In this document: positions 1 through 7,636 of the stretch, piece after piece
How the letters are laid out: every line of letters starts with the position of its first letter
How positions within the stretch are numbered: the first letter of the stretch is position 1
Assembly: GCA_036704125.1 (NCBI GenBank)
Contig: DATNQI010000085.1
Location: 1 to 64,000, forward strand
Reading direction: 5' to 3'
DNA: 64,000 nt
DNA from: Pantanalinema sp.
GTDB lineage: Bacteria; Cyanobacteriota; Sericytochromatia; S15B-MN24; UBA4093
Program-made: the position numbers and the translations under genes
The notes under the pieces: model-generated
Database searches by the model: none
Seen by the model: the letters and a program-made list of their open reading frames with translations, nothing else
Told to the model about the DNA's origin: nothing

Positions 1-7
1 ATAGGAC

Positions 8-35
8 AAGCGCCCGGGGGATCCCCCGGGCGCTT
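8..35 (-). terminator. Hairpin after the tRNA(CAT) gene
   Basis: A perfect 14-bp inverted repeat rich in G and C, with no loop bases outside the palindrome, lies 6 bp beyond the 3' end of the tRNA on the minus strand. Only a weak T-rich stretch (GTCCTAT) follows, so termination may be inefficient or the hairpin may act as a processing barrier. Confidence 0.55.
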
Positions 36-41
36 TGAGAG

Positions 42-114
42 TGGCACTGGCTGGATTTGAACCAGCGGATGAGCGGGTATGAACCGCTTGCCTTAACCAC
101 TTGGCGACAGTGCC
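42..114 (-). tRNA. tRNA with CAT anticodon (Met elongator or Ile2)
   Basis: The minus strand folds as a 73-nt tRNA. The acceptor stem is GGCACTG/CAGTGCC with discriminator A, the anticodon stem AGCGG/CCGCT encloses loop TTCATAC (anticodon CAT), and the T arm is GCTGG TTCAAAT CCAGC. CCA is not encoded. A CAT anticodon can be elongator Met, initiator Met or lysidine-modified Ile2. Pairing at the acceptor tip (G1-C72) argues against an initiator. The D arm resembles organellar and cyanobacterial Ile(CAU) tRNAs, so Ile2 remains open. A strong promoter lies just upstream and a hairpin downstream, so it is a single-gene unit. Confidence 0.9.
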
Positions 115-130
115 GCTGTCGATGATCCCT

Positions 131-159
131 ACTTTATCGCATCCGGCGGGCGACGTCAA
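131..159 (-). promoter_or_regulatory. Sigma-70 promoter of the tRNA(CAT) gene
   Basis: On the minus strand TTGACG (154-159) and TAAAGT (131-136) are separated by exactly 17 bp. Transcription would start about 10 bp before the mature tRNA 5' end at 114. Confidence 0.7.
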
Positions 160-206
160 GATGGGTTGGTGGTAGGGTTAAGGAGGATGTCTGGAGGAGA
201 GCCGCG

Positions 207-1286
207 ATGCGCCTGTTGATGATCGACCAGCTCGTCGCCGGAGCGCGGCTCGGCAAGACCCTCTACGCCGAGGACGGGCGGGCCCTGCTGCATCGCGGCA
301 CCGAGCTGACGGACGGCTACCTGGAGGCCCTCTGGAAGCTGGGCTACCGGGCGCTGTACGTGCTCGACCCCCACTCGGAGGACCTCGAGGCGCGCGATCC
401 CATCAGCGAGCGCACCCGCCAGGAGGCCATCACCGCCGTCCGCGACGTCTTCAGGCAGGTGCGCGAGCCCAATCCCGGCCTCGACCAGGAGTGGACGAGC
501 CGCCGCATCCTCTACAACACGGCCGTCGGCATCCTCAACGACCTGCAAGGCAACCGGGACCTCAACCTCCAGGTCGCCGAGCTGCGGACCCTCGGCTCCT
601 ACACCTTCAACCACTCGGTCAACACCTGCGTGCTGGGCCTGGCCCTCGGCGAGCGGCTCGGCCTTCCCTACGGCAAGCTGGCGGACCTGGCCATGGGCCT
701 CCTGCTGCACGACGTCGGCAAGACCGCCCTGGGCGAGGGCTGTGCCGAGATGCACGAGGGGGCCGAGCAGCTCGTGGATGCGACCTATCGCCGGCACCCG
801 CGCATCGGCTTCGACATCGCGCAGCAGCTGGGCAAGACCCTCTCGAGCCCCGCGAAGATCGTCGTCCTGCAGCATCACGAGCGCCACGACGGCTCGGGCT
901 TCCCCAAGGGGCTCAAGGGCGACGAGATCCACCTCTTCGGCCGGATCGCGGCGATCGCCAACACCTACGACAACCTGATCCACGACCTGGGCCTGGGCCG
1001 CCCCACCCCGCCGCACCAGGCGATGGAGTACCTGATGGCCGCGGGGGGATCCCACTTCGACCACGCCCTGGTCGTCGCGTTCCTCAAGCTGCTCGTGCCC
1101 TTCCCCCTCGAGGCCGCGGTCAGGCTCAGCACCGCCGAGGAGGGCCTGGTGGTCGCCATCGACCGGGGGCTGCCCATGCGCCCGACCATCCGCGTCACCA
1201 TGGACCCCGACGGCACCGAGCGCCGCCGCCCCTACGAGCTGGATCTCAAGAAGCACCCCGACATCACCATCGTCCAGGCCTATTAA
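207..1286 (+). CDS. HD-GYP domain protein, probable c-di-GMP phosphodiesterase
   Basis: This 359-residue protein has an HD-GYP domain filling its C-terminal two thirds. The metal-binding HD pair is at H168-D169 (in LLHDVGK) and the family signature HDGSGFP begins at H227, so the GYP loop reads GFP. The first 130 residues have no signature I recognise, but this layout is common in HD-GYP proteins with an N-terminal DUF3391-like region. The family hydrolyses cyclic di-GMP to pGpG or GMP. The ATG is preceded by GGAGGAG at good spacing. No receiver domain or membrane segment is visible, so the regulating input is unknown. Signalling proteins at 4.8 kb (PilZ-like) and 61 kb (MshEN) suggest c-di-GMP is used in this organism. 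Confidence 0.88.
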   Translation: MRLLMIDQLVAGARLGKTLYAEDGRALLHRGTELTDGYLEALWKLGYRALYVLDPHSEDLEARDPISERTRQEAITAVRDVFRQVREPNPGLDQEWTSRRILYNTAVGILNDLQGNRDLNLQVAELRTLGSYTFNHSVNTCVLGLALGERLGLPYGKLADLAMGLLLHDVGKTALGEGCAEMHEGAEQLVDATYRRHPRIGFDIAQQLGKTLSSPAKIVVLQHHERHDGSGFPKGLKGDEIHLFGRIAAIANTYDNLIHDLGLGRPTPPHQAMEYLMAAGGSHFDHALVVAFLKLLVPFPLEAAVRLSTAEEGLVVAIDRGLPMRPTIRVTMDPDGTERRRPYELDLKKHPDITIVQAY

Positions 1287-1364
1287 CTCTTCGCCGCTTC
1301 TCGGAACGCCTCGGCGGCTGTGCTACGATGCCCGCGCAATGATCCTTTACACGGGAGGCACCAT

Positions 1365-1952
1365 ATGAAGGGACCGACCAAGGCCTCGGGCATCGGCGGC
1401 ACGCTGAGCACCCACGGGGGGCGCGACGCGCGGCGCAAGGTCGTCGGGCGCGCGATCGACCAGTTCCGCCCCGATCTGCCCCACCACGCCAACGCCGCCC
1501 CGGACATCAAGGGGGAGGTGGCCTACTGCGTCAGCTGCCATGCGATCTACCGCCCCAAGCAGTGGCACCTGGACGAGGCGGAGTTCCATCGCCTCTCGAT
1601 CAACCCGGAGGTCGAGGGTCTCACCTGTCCGAGCTGCCGGGCCATCGAGCGCGGGGATTTCTACGGGGAGCTGCGCATGCGCCTGAAGGGCCTCGAGCGC
1701 CACCGCGAGCAGATCCTCAACACGGTCTACAACGAGGAGGCCCGGGCCCGGATCAAGAACCCCCACGAGCGCATCGGGCGCCTGATCGACCGGGGGACCG
1801 AGATCCAGGTGGACACGGTCAACCCCTTCCTCGCGCACCGGCTGGCGGGCAGCCTCAAGAAGGCCTTCCACGGGACCGCCGTGGAGACCGACTACACCCC
1901 GGGCCAGGTCTACGCGCGGATCGCCTGGGGCAAGCCCGAGGGCAGGTCCTGA
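1365..1952 (+). CDS. Zinc-ribbon protein, BCAM0308-like
   Basis: The ATG at 1365 is chosen over an upstream in-frame start because GGGAGG lies just before it, giving 195 residues. Two CxxC pairs (CVSC near residue 47 and CPSC near 83) form a probable zinc ribbon, and the second half is basic and helical with a conserved-looking NPHERIGRLIDRGTEIQVDT-type stretch. The architecture resembles the BCAM0308 family of small zinc-binding proteins of unknown function, an assignment made from memory of the family. It stands alone and ends at a strong hairpin shared with the convergent phosphorylase gene. Confidence 0.7.
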   Translation: MKGPTKASGIGGTLSTHGGRDARRKVVGRAIDQFRPDLPHHANAAPDIKGEVAYCVSCHAIYRPKQWHLDEAEFHRLSINPEVEGLTCPSCRAIERGDFYGELRMRLKGLERHREQILNTVYNEEARARIKNPHERIGRLIDRGTEIQVDTVNPFLAHRLAGSLKKAFHGTAVETDYTPGQVYARIAWGKPEGRS

Positions 1953-1960
1953 CCAAGAAC

Positions 1961-1994
1961 GAAGCGGGGCGGCCCTGATGGGCCGCCCCGCTTC
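1961..1994. terminator. Bidirectional terminator between convergent genes
   Basis: A 15-bp perfect stem (GAAGCGGGGCGGCCC and its complement) with a TGAT loop sits between the stops of the zinc-ribbon gene and the phosphorylase gene. On the minus strand GTTCTT follows; on the plus strand GCGAATTT follows. It can serve both genes. Confidence 0.75.
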
Positions 1995-2007
1995 GCGAAT
2001 TTGGGAG

Positions 2008-2859
2008 CTACAGCCGGGCGACGAGCTCGCGGACCAGCGCCTTGGCCTTGCCCGCGCTCTTGCCCACGACCTCGAGCACCTCCTGCTCGGTGGCGTGGTG
2101 GTCGCCGTCGGGCAGGGCCATGTCCGAGATGAGGCCGAGGCCCACGACCTTGAGGCCGCAGTGGATGGCGACGATCGTCTCGAAGACGACCGACATGCCG
2201 ATCGCGTCGGCGCCGATGGTCACCAGGTGCTGCAGCTCGGCCGGGGTGAAGAAGGCGGGGCCCGTGATGCCCGCGTAGACGCCCTCGTGCAGGGTGATGC
2301 CCTGCTGCTTGGCGATCTCGTGGGCCACGGCGCGCAGCTCGGAGCGGTAGGCGTCGAACATGACCGGGAAGCGAGGACCGACCTCGGGGTCGTTGGCCCC
2401 GATCAGGGGGTTGTCGCCCATCAGGTTGAGGTGGTCCTTGATGAGCATCAGGTCGCCGGCCTGGAACTGCTTGTTGAGGCCCCCCGTGGCGCAGGTGACG
2501 ACCAGGGTCTCGACGCCCATGGCCCGCATGACCCGCACGGGGAAGGTCACCTGTTGCGGAGTGTAGCCCTCGTAGAGGTGGAACCGGCCCTGCATGGCCA
2601 TCACCATCTGGCCGCCCAGCATGCCGAAGACCAGGTTGCCGGCGTGGCCGGGCGCGGTCGAGACGGGGAAGTGGGGGATCTCGGCGTAGGGGATGACCTC
2701 GGCGCCCTCGATCTCGGAGACCAGCGCGCCGAGGCCCGAGCCGAGGATCAGGCCGACCTTGGGCTGGACGGGCGTGCGCGCGCGCAGGAACGCGGCCGCG
2801 TCCGCGATCCGCGCGCGGACTTCGAGGACCTGCGGGGGGAGGGTGGCGGTCGTGCTCAT
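2008..2859 (-). CDS. Purine nucleoside phosphorylase family protein with altered base-binding residues
   Basis: The 283-residue protein is a trimeric-type (class I) purine nucleoside/MTA phosphorylase. The phosphate-site motif GSGLG, the GRFHLYEGY motif (equivalents of R84, H86, Y88 of human PNP) and GADAIGMS are intact. Two residues that set 6-oxopurine specificity differ: human E201 in GPSFE corresponds to F204 in GPAFF, and human N243 corresponds to D246 in ISDMA. The 42-residue spacing of these positions is the same as in human PNP, so the alignment is firm. The substrate may therefore not be inosine or guanosine. The start at 2859 follows GGAGG. It lies downstream of a tRNA operon and about 7 kb from two nucleoside transporters. 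Confidence 0.85.
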   Translation of the reverse strand: MSTTATLPPQVLEVRARIADAAAFLRARTPVQPKVGLILGSGLGALVSEIEGAEVIPYAEIPHFPVSTAPGHAGNLVFGMLGGQMVMAMQGRFHLYEGYTPQQVTFPVRVMRAMGVETLVVTCATGGLNKQFQAGDLMLIKDHLNLMGDNPLIGANDPEVGPRFPVMFDAYRSELRAVAHEIAKQQGITLHEGVYAGITGPAFFTPAELQHLVTIGADAIGMSVVFETIVAIHCGLKVVGLGLISDMALPDGDHHATEQEVLEVVGKSAGKAKALVRELVARL

Positions 2860-2892
2860 GAAGCCTCCGTGGGGTTTTGGGTTGGAGTGGAG

Positions 2893-2982
2893 CGGGGAGA
2901 GGGGGATTCGAACCCCCGAGACCGCTTGACGCAGCCTACATTCTTTCCAGGAATGCCCTTTCAACCACTCAGGCATCTCCCC
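2893..2982 (-). tRNA. tRNA-Ser(GGA)
   Basis: The 90-nt minus-strand sequence has acceptor GGGGAGA/TCTCCCC, discriminator G, anticodon loop CTGGAAA (GGA), a long variable arm typical of serine tRNAs and T arm GGGGG TTCGAAT CCCCC. CCA is not encoded. It is the last tRNA of a Lys-Lys-Ser operon. Confidence 0.95.
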
Positions 2983-3026
2983 CTGCAGGGCTCCCCGCTG
3001 TCGATCGGGGGCCTGATAAAAAAGAG

Positions 3027-3099
<73 letters not shown>

Positions 3100-3129
3100 G
3101 TGGCAAGACGCCGATCATATGAACTTGAG

Positions 3130-3202
<73 letters not shown>

Positions 3203-3255
3203 CAGTTTGAGGCGGTGAGCGGCGCCGAAAGCGGCGCTGCGTCGCAACGTCTCAC

Positions 3256-3284
3256 ACTATAGCCGAAGCCTCGCGAGTTTGCAA
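3256..3284 (-). promoter_or_regulatory. Sigma-70 promoter of the tRNA-Lys-Lys-Ser operon
   Basis: TTGCAA (3279-3284) and TATAGT (3256-3261) are 17 bp apart on the minus strand. No terminator is seen between tRNA-Ser and the phosphorylase gene, so read-through into that gene is possible. Confidence 0.75.
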
Positions 3285-3452
3285 GCGGTCGCGACGAAAA
3301 TTTTAATCCCGATTTAAGGCGCCTGCGCGAAGCCGGGCGATGGGGGGGCGGCCGTGGTGTCTTGGATCACCGCCGTTTCGTCCCTTGCTTTCTAGGATGG
3401 TGGGAGAGCGAACCTTAACGAAGCTTAAACGTGGCGTGCCCCGCCGGGCCGC

Positions 3453-3458
3453 TATAAT
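3453..3458 (+). promoter_or_regulatory. Perfect TATAAT -10 box before the D,D-carboxypeptidase gene
   Basis: TATAAT lies about 80 bp upstream of the preferred TTG start. No good -35 hexamer is seen at 16-18 bp. A start of transcription near 3465 would leave a leader of about 70 nt containing the GGGAGG ribosome binding site. The rest of the 3285-3536 gap shows nothing else. Confidence 0.5.
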
Positions 3459-3536
3459 GTCCGTATCGTTGCAATGTTGATAATGAATGCAGCGACCGCA
3501 AGTCGTCCCCCCTCGTCGCACGGGAGGCTCGTTGCC

Positions 3537-4784
3537 TTGGTTCGAAAGATCCACCTCGCCGCCTTGCTGATCCCCCTGCTCGCGACGATCGCGGCCGTTC
3601 CCGCCCAGGCGGCCGGCACGCCCTCGGTCTCGGCCAAGGCGGCGATCGTCATCGACGGCGTCACGGGCCAGGTCCTCTACGCCAAGAACGTCCACGATCG
3701 CCTGCCCCAGGCGAGCACCACCAAGATGATGGCGGGGATCGTGGCCCTCGAGCGCGGCAGTCTGGCCGACGAGATCCAGGTCAGCAAGCGCGCCGCCGAG
3801 ACCGAGGGCTCCAGCATGTACCTGGAGGCGGGTGAGCGCCTGACCTTCGAGCAGCTTCTCTACGGGATGATGCTCAACTCGGGCAACGACGCGACCGAGG
3901 CGGTGGCCGAGTACATCTCTGGCGACGCCGACCACTTCGTCGGCCTCATGAACCAGAAGGCCCAGGCCCTCGGCCTGAAGGACACCCGCTACGTCACCCC
4001 CCACGGTCTGCCGGCCAAGGAGCACTACTCCAGCGCCTACGACCTGGCCCAGATCGCGCGCTACGCCCTCTCCAACCCGGCCTTCGCCGAGATCGCCGCC
4101 ACCAAGGCCTTTCCCCTGCCCGGCAACAAGCGCGCCCCCCACCGGATGCTCGTCAACCACAACAAGCTCCTGCGCTACTTCCCCGGCGCCTGGGGCGGCA
4201 AGACCGGCTACACCATCGTCGCGGGCAAGTGCTTCGTGGGCTCGGCCAAGCGTGACGGCCGCTACGTGATCGAGGCCCTCCTCAGCGCGCCGGACTGCTG
4301 GGCGGACGCCGAGAAGCTCCTCAACTACGGCCTGGACTCCTTCACCTCGGAGCCCGTCGCGGCCGCCGGCCAGGCGATGGCCGACGCGAAGGTCGCAGGC
4401 GGCGCCCGCGGCTCGGTCAAGGCGGTCCTCGCCCAGGCCGTCGCCCTCAGCGTCCCCAAGGGGGGCAAGAAGCCCGAGGTGAGCCCGAGCATCCGCCTTT
4501 CGCCTTCCCTCAAGGCGCCGGTCAAGGCGGGTCAGCCGGTCGGGACCTACGAGCTGCGCCAGGGCGATCGCCTCCTGGCCTCGACGCCTTTGGTCGCGGC
4601 CGCCGACGTGCCGGTGGGCGGCCTGGAGCTCGGGGACCTGGGGGCGGTCTTCGGCTGGTTCCTCAAGGGCGGCGCGCTCTCGGTGGCCCTCTTCTCGGCC
4701 TTCCGCTGGCGGGGCATGCGCCGCCGGGGCCGTCGCAAGCGTGGGAAGGGCCTGCTCGGCGCTTCCAACGCCATCCATCGCTAG
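3537..4784 (+). CDS. dacF: Serine-type D-Ala-D-Ala carboxypeptidase (PBP5/DacF family)
   Basis: A class A low-molecular-mass penicillin-binding protein of 415 residues that trims the terminal D-Ala of peptidoglycan stem peptides in the periplasm. With the TTG at 3537 as start, the active-site motifs are S60-T-T-K63, S115-G-N and K222-T-G. The TTG is preferred because GGGAGG lies 9 bp before it and translation then opens with a textbook signal peptide (MVRKIHLAALL... cleaved after AQA). An ATG at 3474 is in frame but has no ribosome binding site. The C-terminus carries a hydrophobic stretch and an Arg/Lys-rich tail, consistent with a membrane anchor. The next gene begins 3 bp after its stop. 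Confidence 0.93.
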   Translation: MVRKIHLAALLIPLLATIAAVPAQAAGTPSVSAKAAIVIDGVTGQVLYAKNVHDRLPQASTTKMMAGIVALERGSLADEIQVSKRAAETEGSSMYLEAGERLTFEQLLYGMMLNSGNDATEAVAEYISGDADHFVGLMNQKAQALGLKDTRYVTPHGLPAKEHYSSAYDLAQIARYALSNPAFAEIAATKAFPLPGNKRAPHRMLVNHNKLLRYFPGAWGGKTGYTIVAGKCFVGSAKRDGRYVIEALLSAPDCWADAEKLLNYGLDSFTSEPVAAAGQAMADAKVAGGARGSVKAVLAQAVALSVPKGGKKPEVSPSIRLSPSLKAPVKAGQPVGTYELRQGDRLLASTPLVAAADVPVGGLELGDLGAVFGWFLKGGALSVALFSAFRWRGMRRRGRRKRGKGLLGASNAIHR

Positions 4785-4787
4785 ATC

Positions 4788-5366
4788 GTGCCCGCCCTCG
4801 GATCGCTCGCGGTCGTGAGCCTCGACGGCCAGGAGGTGGTGGGCGAGGTCGTCGCCTGCGACGAGACCCACGCGACGGTGGCCGTCCGGATCCCCCACGA
4901 CGTGGCCGAGGTCTTCCCGCTCGAGGGCACGGTGACCTGGGACGACGGCCGGGTGCAGCCCTGGCGCCGCGCCCAGGCGAGTGCCGTGACCGTCGTCGAG
5001 CTGCGCCTGCCGCTCGCGGCGCTCGGCCCCCAGGAGCCCCGGGCCGAGGTCCACCTCAAGCGCCGGGTGGCGGTGGACGTTCGGAGCCGCGCGGACGGTC
5101 AGCTGGTCGCCGCCGGTCACACCCAGACCCTCTCGCGCGCGGGGGCCAAGCTCGTGCTCAAGCGAGCGCTGCGCCCCGACCAGCGCTATCGCCTGGCCCT
5201 GTACCTGCCCGACGGCCTGCTCAAGCTCGATGCGGTGGTGCTGCGCGCCGACGCCGCCAAGACCCTCGTCGCCTTCCGGGACGTGAGCCCCGAGGCCGAG
5301 GCTCAGCTCGATCGCTTCTTGCGCGAGGGCCTCACGGCCCTGCGCCGCCTGCGCGAGACGCCGTAA
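4788..5366 (+). CDS. PilZ-domain-like protein
   Basis: A 192-residue protein with a YcgR-type N-terminal beta region followed by a PilZ-like barrel. The c-di-GMP motifs are degenerate: RRVAV has the first arginine pair but not the second arginine of RxxxR, and the D/NxSxxG motif reads TLSRAG. Binding of c-di-GMP is therefore uncertain. Translation starts with GTG 3 bp after the carboxypeptidase stop and probably depends on coupling, since no separate ribosome binding site is seen. The pairing links cell-wall trimming with a signalling domain, which is context only. Confidence 0.72.
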   Translation: MPALGSLAVVSLDGQEVVGEVVACDETHATVAVRIPHDVAEVFPLEGTVTWDDGRVQPWRRAQASAVTVVELRLPLAALGPQEPRAEVHLKRRVAVDVRSRADGQLVAAGHTQTLSRAGAKLVLKRALRPDQRYRLALYLPDGLLKLDAVVLRADAAKTLVAFRDVSPEAEAQLDRFLREGLTALRRLRETP

Positions 5367-5452
5367 CCGTCGACGGGGTGTCGGTCCTCGCCGCCGCCCT
5401 GTGCTATCCTCTGCGCCCAGCATGACCCGACACGAGCAAAGGGGGAAGCGCG

Positions 5453-6529
5453 ATGAGAGGCTCGAGAGGCACCAGAGGCAAGGAAGACGTCGCCAACGCC
5501 CTGCGGGAGGCGTTCGCCAAGGACCCGCTGATCAAGGCCGAGCGAATCCGCATCACCATGCTGGCGCCCGGCGCCCTCGCCCTCCAGGGCGAGGTCTCGA
5601 CCCTGGCCGAGAAGGACGAGGCCGGCTTCATCGCTCGCCAGATCGCGCCCCAGTGCGAGATCGACAACTCCCTGACGGTCGCGGTCAATCGCCCCATGGG
5701 CGACGCCGCCCTCGCGCGGCGGGCCGAGGAGGCCCTGCTCGCGGCCAACCTGCCGCGCACCGTGGGCGTGCAGGTGCAGGACGGGCTCGCGGTGCTCAGG
5801 GGCAGCGTGGAGAGCAAGGAGTTGCTGCGCAAGGCGCGGCTCGCCGTCAGCCACGTCCCCGGCATCAAGGACGTGCGCGAGGAGCTGCTGAGCCTCGAGG
5901 GCCGGCAGGTCTTCGAGACGCTCGGCGCCGCGCGCACCGGGCGCACGGATCTCGAAGCGCCGGGCGAGGACCTGGAGCTGGTCGATGCGATCCCCGCGCC
6001 CGACGTGGTCAACCGCATCGAGGAGCTGCTCGCCAACCGCATGGATCCGGCGCGCGCCGACGAGATCCGCGTGACCTTCGACCAGGGGATCGCCCGCCTG
6101 ACGGGCTTCGTCAAGACGATCGAGGAGCTGGCGCGGGCCGAGAAGCTCGCCCGCTCGGTGAGCGGGGTGCGGGCGGTGCGCAACCATCTGGTCTCGCTGG
6201 ACGGCTCCGCGGGCTGCGACGAGGCGCTCGCCACCGAGATCCGCCGGGGGCTCGGCGCCAAGGGCGATCACGCGAGCCCCGTCGACATCAAGGCCTACGT
6301 GGCCGAGGACACCGCCTACCTCCAGGGGGTGGTGGACTTCCCCGAGCAGATCGCCCAGGCGGTCGCGATCGCGCGCGGGGTCCAGGGCATCGCGCACGTC
6401 CACCACAGCCTCCAGGTGAGCGAGCGCCACTTCCGCTCGGGGGCGGGGCCCGGGCATGCGGCGAGCGACGCGCGCGAGCAGCTGGCCGATAAAGGGCTCG
6501 ACTGGGATCCGAACCGTCCGGAGTCCTGA
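5453..6529 (+). CDS. Multi-BON-domain protein
   Basis: The 358-residue protein is built of about four BON modules, each with the beta-alpha-beta pattern and a typical ending such as VxGVRAVRNHLVS (around residues 8-80, 85-145, 185-260 and 270-325). BON domains bind phospholipid or act as protein interaction modules in osmotic-shock and secretin-related proteins. There is no signal peptide or transmembrane segment, so unlike OsmY it appears cytosolic. The ATG follows GGGGGAAG. A TATCCT -10-like hexamer occurs about 40 bp upstream. The last 40 residues are low-complexity and charged. Confidence 0.75.
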   Translation: MRGSRGTRGKEDVANALREAFAKDPLIKAERIRITMLAPGALALQGEVSTLAEKDEAGFIARQIAPQCEIDNSLTVAVNRPMGDAALARRAEEALLAANLPRTVGVQVQDGLAVLRGSVESKELLRKARLAVSHVPGIKDVREELLSLEGRQVFETLGAARTGRTDLEAPGEDLELVDAIPAPDVVNRIEELLANRMDPARADEIRVTFDQGIARLTGFVKTIEELARAEKLARSVSGVRAVRNHLVSLDGSAGCDEALATEIRRGLGAKGDHASPVDIKAYVAEDTAYLQGVVDFPEQIAQAVAIARGVQGIAHVHHSLQVSERHFRSGAGPGHAASDAREQLADKGLDWDPNRPES

Positions 6530-6561
6530 TCGTCCGATTAGGCGTCGCTCGGCGGGGTACA

Positions 6562-6591
6562 TGGACCTGGAGGCCCGGTGGGGCGTATAAT
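6562..6591 (+). promoter_or_regulatory. Sigma-70-like promoter upstream of the ClpN-only gene
   Basis: TGGACC (6562-6567) and a perfect TATAAT (6586-6591) are separated by 18 bp. Transcription would start near 6598, about 43 nt before the ATG at 6641, and would cover the ClpN, histidine kinase and small-protein genes. Confidence 0.6.
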
Positions 6592-6640
6592 ACCCGCGTA
6601 TGCAGCCGAGCGACGGTCGAAAGGGTGGGGCGCGGCGGTC

Positions 6641-7636
6641 ATGTTCGAGAACTTCTCGGCCAAGGCGATCGAGGCGCTCCAGCTGGCCCGCGAAGAGGCC
6701 CGCCGCCTGGAATTCGCTCAAGTGGACACCGACCACCTGCTCCTGGGTCTTCTGGCCGAGGGCAACGGCGTGGCCGCCCGGGCCCTGAGGCTCGAGGGGG
6801 TGGACCTGCGCCGGGCGCGGGTGGCCGCCGAGCAGCTCGGGGGGCGGGGCTACATGCGCGCCTCGCAGCTCTTCTTCTCGAGCGATTGCCAGGCCGTCTT
6901 CTTCGACGCCGCGGCCCTCGCCGCCCAGGTCGAGCCGGTGTTGGTCGACACCCAGGACCTTCTCTTCGCCCTGCTCAAGCACCCCGGCTGCCGCGCGATC
7001 GCCCTTCTGCGCCACCTGGACGCCGACCTGGAGGCCCTGCACCGCCGGGTGCGCTCGGTCCGCGCCCAGGACCTGGAATCGCCCAGCCCGCCTCCCGGCC
7101 CGGATCGGCCGGTGCCGCCCAAGCACTTCAGCCCGCGCCTCTTGACCCCGAGTGCTCGCAAGGCCTACGACCAGGCCTTTGCCATGGCGCGCGCCGCGGG
7201 CCACACCCTGGTGGGGACCGAGCAGCTCCTGGTGGCCCTGCTGGCCGTCGACGAGGGCCTCGCCTCGCGCGTGCTCGCCGAGAGCGGCATGAGGCGCCTC
7301 GACGCCGAGGCCGTCCTGCACCGGGTCATGGGGCTCGGCTCGGGCACGGTCGACTCCAAGCACGTGCTCAGCCGCCGCGCCCAGGAGGCCCTCGACGCCG
7401 CCTGGCGCGAGGCCTGCGCGCGATCGCACGACGCGCTCGGCACCGGCCACGTCCTGCTGGGCCTGCTGGGCCTGGACGCCGGCGGCGCCCTCACCCTCAT
7501 GGACCACCTCAGGCTCAACCTCGGGGCGGTCCAGCTCGATACCGAGCAGGCCTTCGACGACTCCCCTCGCGATCCCGAGCCCCGGTGGGCGGGGGACGCC
7601 CTGCTTGCGACCGGTGACGAATGCCCACTTCCTTGA
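6641..7636 (+). CDS. Clp N-domain protein lacking AAA+ modules
   Basis: The 331-residue protein begins exactly like ClpC (MFENFSAKAIEAL...EEARRL) and carries two double Clp_N units (about residues 1-145 and 165-305). Individual repeats are recognisable from TDHLLLGLL, VGTEQLLVALL and GTGHVLLGLLG. No Walker motifs or D2 domain follow. Clp_N domains bind adaptors and substrates for the ClpC unfoldase, so this may be a free substrate-binding or anti-adaptor protein; that role is inference. The ATG at 6641 is chosen to match the ClpC N-terminus, although the ribosome binding site is weak. The kinase gene overlaps its last 16 bp. Confidence 0.82.
   Translation: MFENFSAKAIEALQLAREEARRLEFAQVDTDHLLLGLLAEGNGVAARALRLEGVDLRRARVAAEQLGGRGYMRASQLFFSSDCQAVFFDAAALAAQVEPVLVDTQDLLFALLKHPGCRAIALLRHLDADLEALHRRVRSVRAQDLESPSPPPGPDRPVPPKHFSPRLLTPSARKAYDQAFAMARAAGHTLVGTEQLLVALLAVDEGLASRVLAESGMRRLDAEAVLHRVMGLGSGTVDSKHVLSRRAQEALDAAWREACARSHDALGTGHVLLGLLGLDAGGALTLMDHLRLNLGAVQLDTEQAFDDSPRDPEPRWAGDALLATGDECPLP

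Noticed and set aside
3303-5423. Long open frame opposite the carboxypeptidase and PilZ-like genes
   Set aside because: It is a GC-driven shadow frame. The plus strand has catalytic motifs and a signal peptide, while the minus frame shows only low-complexity Arg/Gly/Ala/Leu composition.
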